A stretch of DNA of 64,000 bases. It comes from Rhodovulum steppense. Lineage in GTDB: Bacteria; Pseudomonadota; Alphaproteobacteria; Rhodobacterales; Rhodobacteraceae. This document shows positions 62,294-64,000 of the stretch, one piece after another. The DNA lies in contig NZ_SLVM01000005.1 of the NCBI RefSeq assembly GCF_004339675.1, forward strand, positions 1-64,000. The letters are read 5' to 3'. The position numbers were made by a program, and so were the translations under genes. Within the stretch, counting starts at the first letter, position 1. Every line of letters begins with the position of its first letter. The notes beneath the pieces were generated by a model. The model was given only the letters and a program-made list of their open reading frames with translations, did not search any database and was not told the origin of the DNA.

Positions 62294-63730
62294 TCAGCGC
62301 AACTGTGAGAGCAGCTTGTCGAGGCTGTCCTTGGCATCGCCGTAGAACATCCGCGTATTCTCCTTGTAGAACAGCGGGTTCTCGATGCCCGAATAGCCGG
62401 TGCCCTGGCCGCGCTTCGAGACGAAGACCTGTTTGGCCTTCCAGACTTCCAGAACCGGCATCCCCGCGATGGGAGAGTTCGGGTCGTCCTGCGCTGCGGG
62501 GTTCACGATGTCGTTCGAGCCGATGACGATGACCACGTCCGTCGAGGGGAAATCGTCGTTGATCTCGTCCATCTCCAGCACGATGTCATAGGGCACCTTG
62601 GCCTCGGCCAGCAGCACGTTCATGTGCCCGGGCAGACGGCCCGCCACCGGGTGGATGGCGAAGCGGACGGTCTTGCCCTGCTTGCGCAGATGCTCGGTCA
62701 GCACCGACACCGCGTTCTGCGCCTGCGCCACGGCCATGCCATAGCCCGGCACGATGATGATGCTGTCGGCATCGTCCAGCGCAGCGGCCACGCCCTCGGC
62801 GTCGATGGCGATCATCTCGCCCTCGACCGCCGCCGCCGGCCCCCCGGTGCCGCCGAAGCCGCCCAGGATCACGCTGACGAAATGCCGGTTCATCGCGCGG
62901 CACATGATGTAGGACAGGATCGCACCGGACGAGCCCACCAGCGCGCCGACCACGATCAAGAGGTCATTGCCGAGGCTGAAGCCGATCGCCGCCGCCGCCC
63001 AGCCCGAATAGGAGTTCAGCATCGAGACGACCACCGGCATGTCGGCGCCGCCGATGCCCATGATCAGGTGATAGCCGATGAACAGCGCCAGCAGCGTCAT
63101 CAGGAACAGCGCCAGGAAGCCGCCGCCCTGGAAGTACCAGACCGCCGTCACCACCGACAGGATCGCCGCGGTAGCGTTGAGCAGATGCCCGCCGGGCAGC
63201 TTCTTGGCCGCCGTGTTCACCTTGCCCGCCAGCTTGCCATAGGCAACGACCGACCCGGTGAAGGTCACCGCCCCGATCCAGATCCCCAGCACCAGTTCGA
63301 CGCGCAGGATGTTGATCTCGACGGGCGTCTTCTTGGCCACAATCGCGGCGAAGCCGTTGACCAGCGCAGCGCGGCCCTCGTCGGTCATCGCCAGAACACG
63401 GGTCGTTTCGAAATCCGCGTTGAAACCGACGAACACCGCCGCAAGGCCGACCAGAGAGTGCATGATCGCCACAAGCTCGGGCATCTGGGTCATCTGGACC
63501 CTGGTGGCCAACTGGTAGCCAATCGCCGCGCCGCCCGCGATAAGGATCAGCGACATGAGCCAAAGCCCCTGCCCCGGCCCGACCAGCGTCGAGACGACCG
63601 CGATGGCCATGCCGACGATGCCGTACCAGATCGCGCGCTTGGCGCTTTCCTGTCCGCTCAGCCCGCCCAGCGCGAGGATGAAGAGGACAGCCGCGACCAC
63701 ATAGGCCGCTGTCGTGAAGCCGAAATCCAT
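62294..63730 (-). CDS. pntB: NAD(P) transhydrogenase beta subunit
   Basis: A 478-residue protein. Its membrane part (about residues 1-270) carries eight or nine helices of the proton channel, and the C-terminal domain III binds NADP(H): [32 protein letters not shown] and [15 protein letters not shown] are conserved. Transhydrogenase uses proton motive force to make NADPH, important in phototrophic growth. ATG 63730 is preceded by GGGG; ATG 63739 is an alternative. pntA lies 15 bp upstream. Confidence 0.95.
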   Translation of the reverse strand: MDFGFTTAAYVVAAVLFILALGGLSGQESAKRAIWYGIVGMAIAVVSTLVGPGQGLWLMSLILIAGGAAIGYQLATRVQMTQMPELVAIMHSLVGLAAVFVGFNADFETTRVLAMTDEGRAALVNGFAAIVAKKTPVEINILRVELVLGIWIGAVTFTGSVVAYGKLAGKVNTAAKKLPGGHLLNATAAILSVVTAVWYFQGGGFLALFLMTLLALFIGYHLIMGIGGADMPVVVSMLNSYSGWAAAAIGFSLGNDLLIVVGALVGSSGAILSYIMCRAMNRHFVSVILGGFGGTGGPAAAVEGEMIAIDAEGVAAALDDADSIIIVPGYGMAVAQAQNAVSVLTEHLRKQGKTVRFAIHPVAGRLPGHMNVLLAEAKVPYDIVLEMDEINDDFPSTDVVIVIGSNDIVNPAAQDDPNSPIAGMPVLEVWKAKQVFVSKRGQGTGYSGIENPLFYKENTRMFYGDAKDSLDKLLSQLR

Positions 63731-63745
63731 TGTCCCCATCCCTCT

Positions 63746-64000
63746 TTACGATTTCTGGAACATGGCGAGCATGCGCCGTGTCACGAGGAAGCCACCGAAG
63801 ATGTTGATCGACGCCATAAAGATCGCGAGGATCGACAGCAGGATCACCAGATAGGAACCCGATCCGATCTGCATCAGTGCGCCCAGGATGATGATCGACG
63901 AGATCGCGTTGGTGATCGCCATCAGCGGCGTGTGCAGTGAGTGCGAGACGTTCCAGATCACCTGGAAGCCGACGAAGACCGCCAGCACGAAAACGATGAA
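63746..64000 (-). CDS. pntA: NAD(P) transhydrogenase alpha subunit, C-terminal part
   Basis: The open frame enters from the right edge. The visible 84 residues contain four membrane helices of domain [56 protein letters not shown], ending [10 protein letters not shown]. PntA and PntB form the proton-translocating enzyme. The N-terminal NAD-binding part lies beyond the window. Whether pntA is one or two genes (pntAA/pntAB) cannot be told. Confidence 0.88.
   Translation of the reverse strand, partial: FIVFVLAVFVGFQVIWNVSHSLHTPLMAITNAISSIIILGALMQIGSGSYLVILLSILAIFMASINIFGGFLVTRRMLAMFQKS

Overview
The window is GC-rich chromosomal DNA from a phototrophic alphaproteobacterium of the Rhodobacteraceae (Rhodobacter/Cereibacter/Rhodovulum type). 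The clearest evidence is a pucBAC operon for the peripheral light-harvesting antenna LH2 with a PpsR/CrtJ-type TGT-N12-ACA box. Other typical neighbours are a DksA with one cysteine, an AdoCbl-dependent ribonucleotide reductase with an NrdR box, an ilvB attenuator, tamAB, pntAB and a TakP-like TRAP transporter. The species cannot be fixed from the sequence alone.

Layout. 1-1.48 kb: remnant of a tailed-phage head module on the minus strand (protease/scaffold and an N-terminally cut capsid gene), abutting a host gene that may lack its 5' end. 2-9.7 kb: exonuclease III, a FAD monooxygenase, DksA, a MoxR ATPase / VWA module split by an acetyltransferase and a DUF2927 lipoprotein, and a secreted muramidase. 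9.8-14.8 kb: M48 protease, rRNA methyltransferase plus PIN protein, and the Entner-Doudoroff pair edd-eda behind a LacI-type palindrome. 14.9-22.1 kb: glnE, a YbaK protein, DUF2852 behind two identical-architecture palindromes, RDD protein, leucyl-transferase Bpt and an animal-type haem peroxidase. 22.2-26.7 kb: a TRAP transporter with an unusually large permease. 27.0-29.7 kb: promoter, valine-rich leader peptide, attenuator, ilvB and ilvN. 29.8-34.6 kb: an ImmA/IrrE metalloprotease gene translationally coupled behind nrdJ, an NrdR box and tRNA-Pro(UGG). 34.6-42.4 kb: DUF192, a double cold-shock protein, pdxH, fabI, gpt, an aminotransferase, ppiD and trpE. 42.4-47.9 kb: tamB and tamA. 48.0-50.7 kb: puc operon, and divergent from it a small repeat protein. 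50.8-58.2 kb: ndk, ABC-F ATPase, MarC, retropepsin-like protease, holC, a tightly overlapping four-gene string (degenerate MBL protein, redoxin, two HAD phosphatases) and a second small repeat protein. 58.3-64 kb: M20 amidohydrolase, YeeE/YedE, DUF3422, pntB and the 3' end of pntA.

Most unusual observations. (1) Two small, otherwise unrecognised proteins 8 kb apart (50303-50629 and 57900-58169) are built from the same 26-27-residue repeat containing a T-P-L/F-S core; one sits divergently beside pucBAC across the PpsR box. (2) A four-copy intergenic element has an ungapped 22-nt core (GGGTATTT, four variable bases, then an AAGAAG-rich end), preceded in at least two and probably three copies by paired hairpins. 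(3) A complete ilv attenuation system can be read base by base. (4) An ImmA/IrrE-type protease overlaps the end of nrdJ and is more AT-rich than its surroundings.
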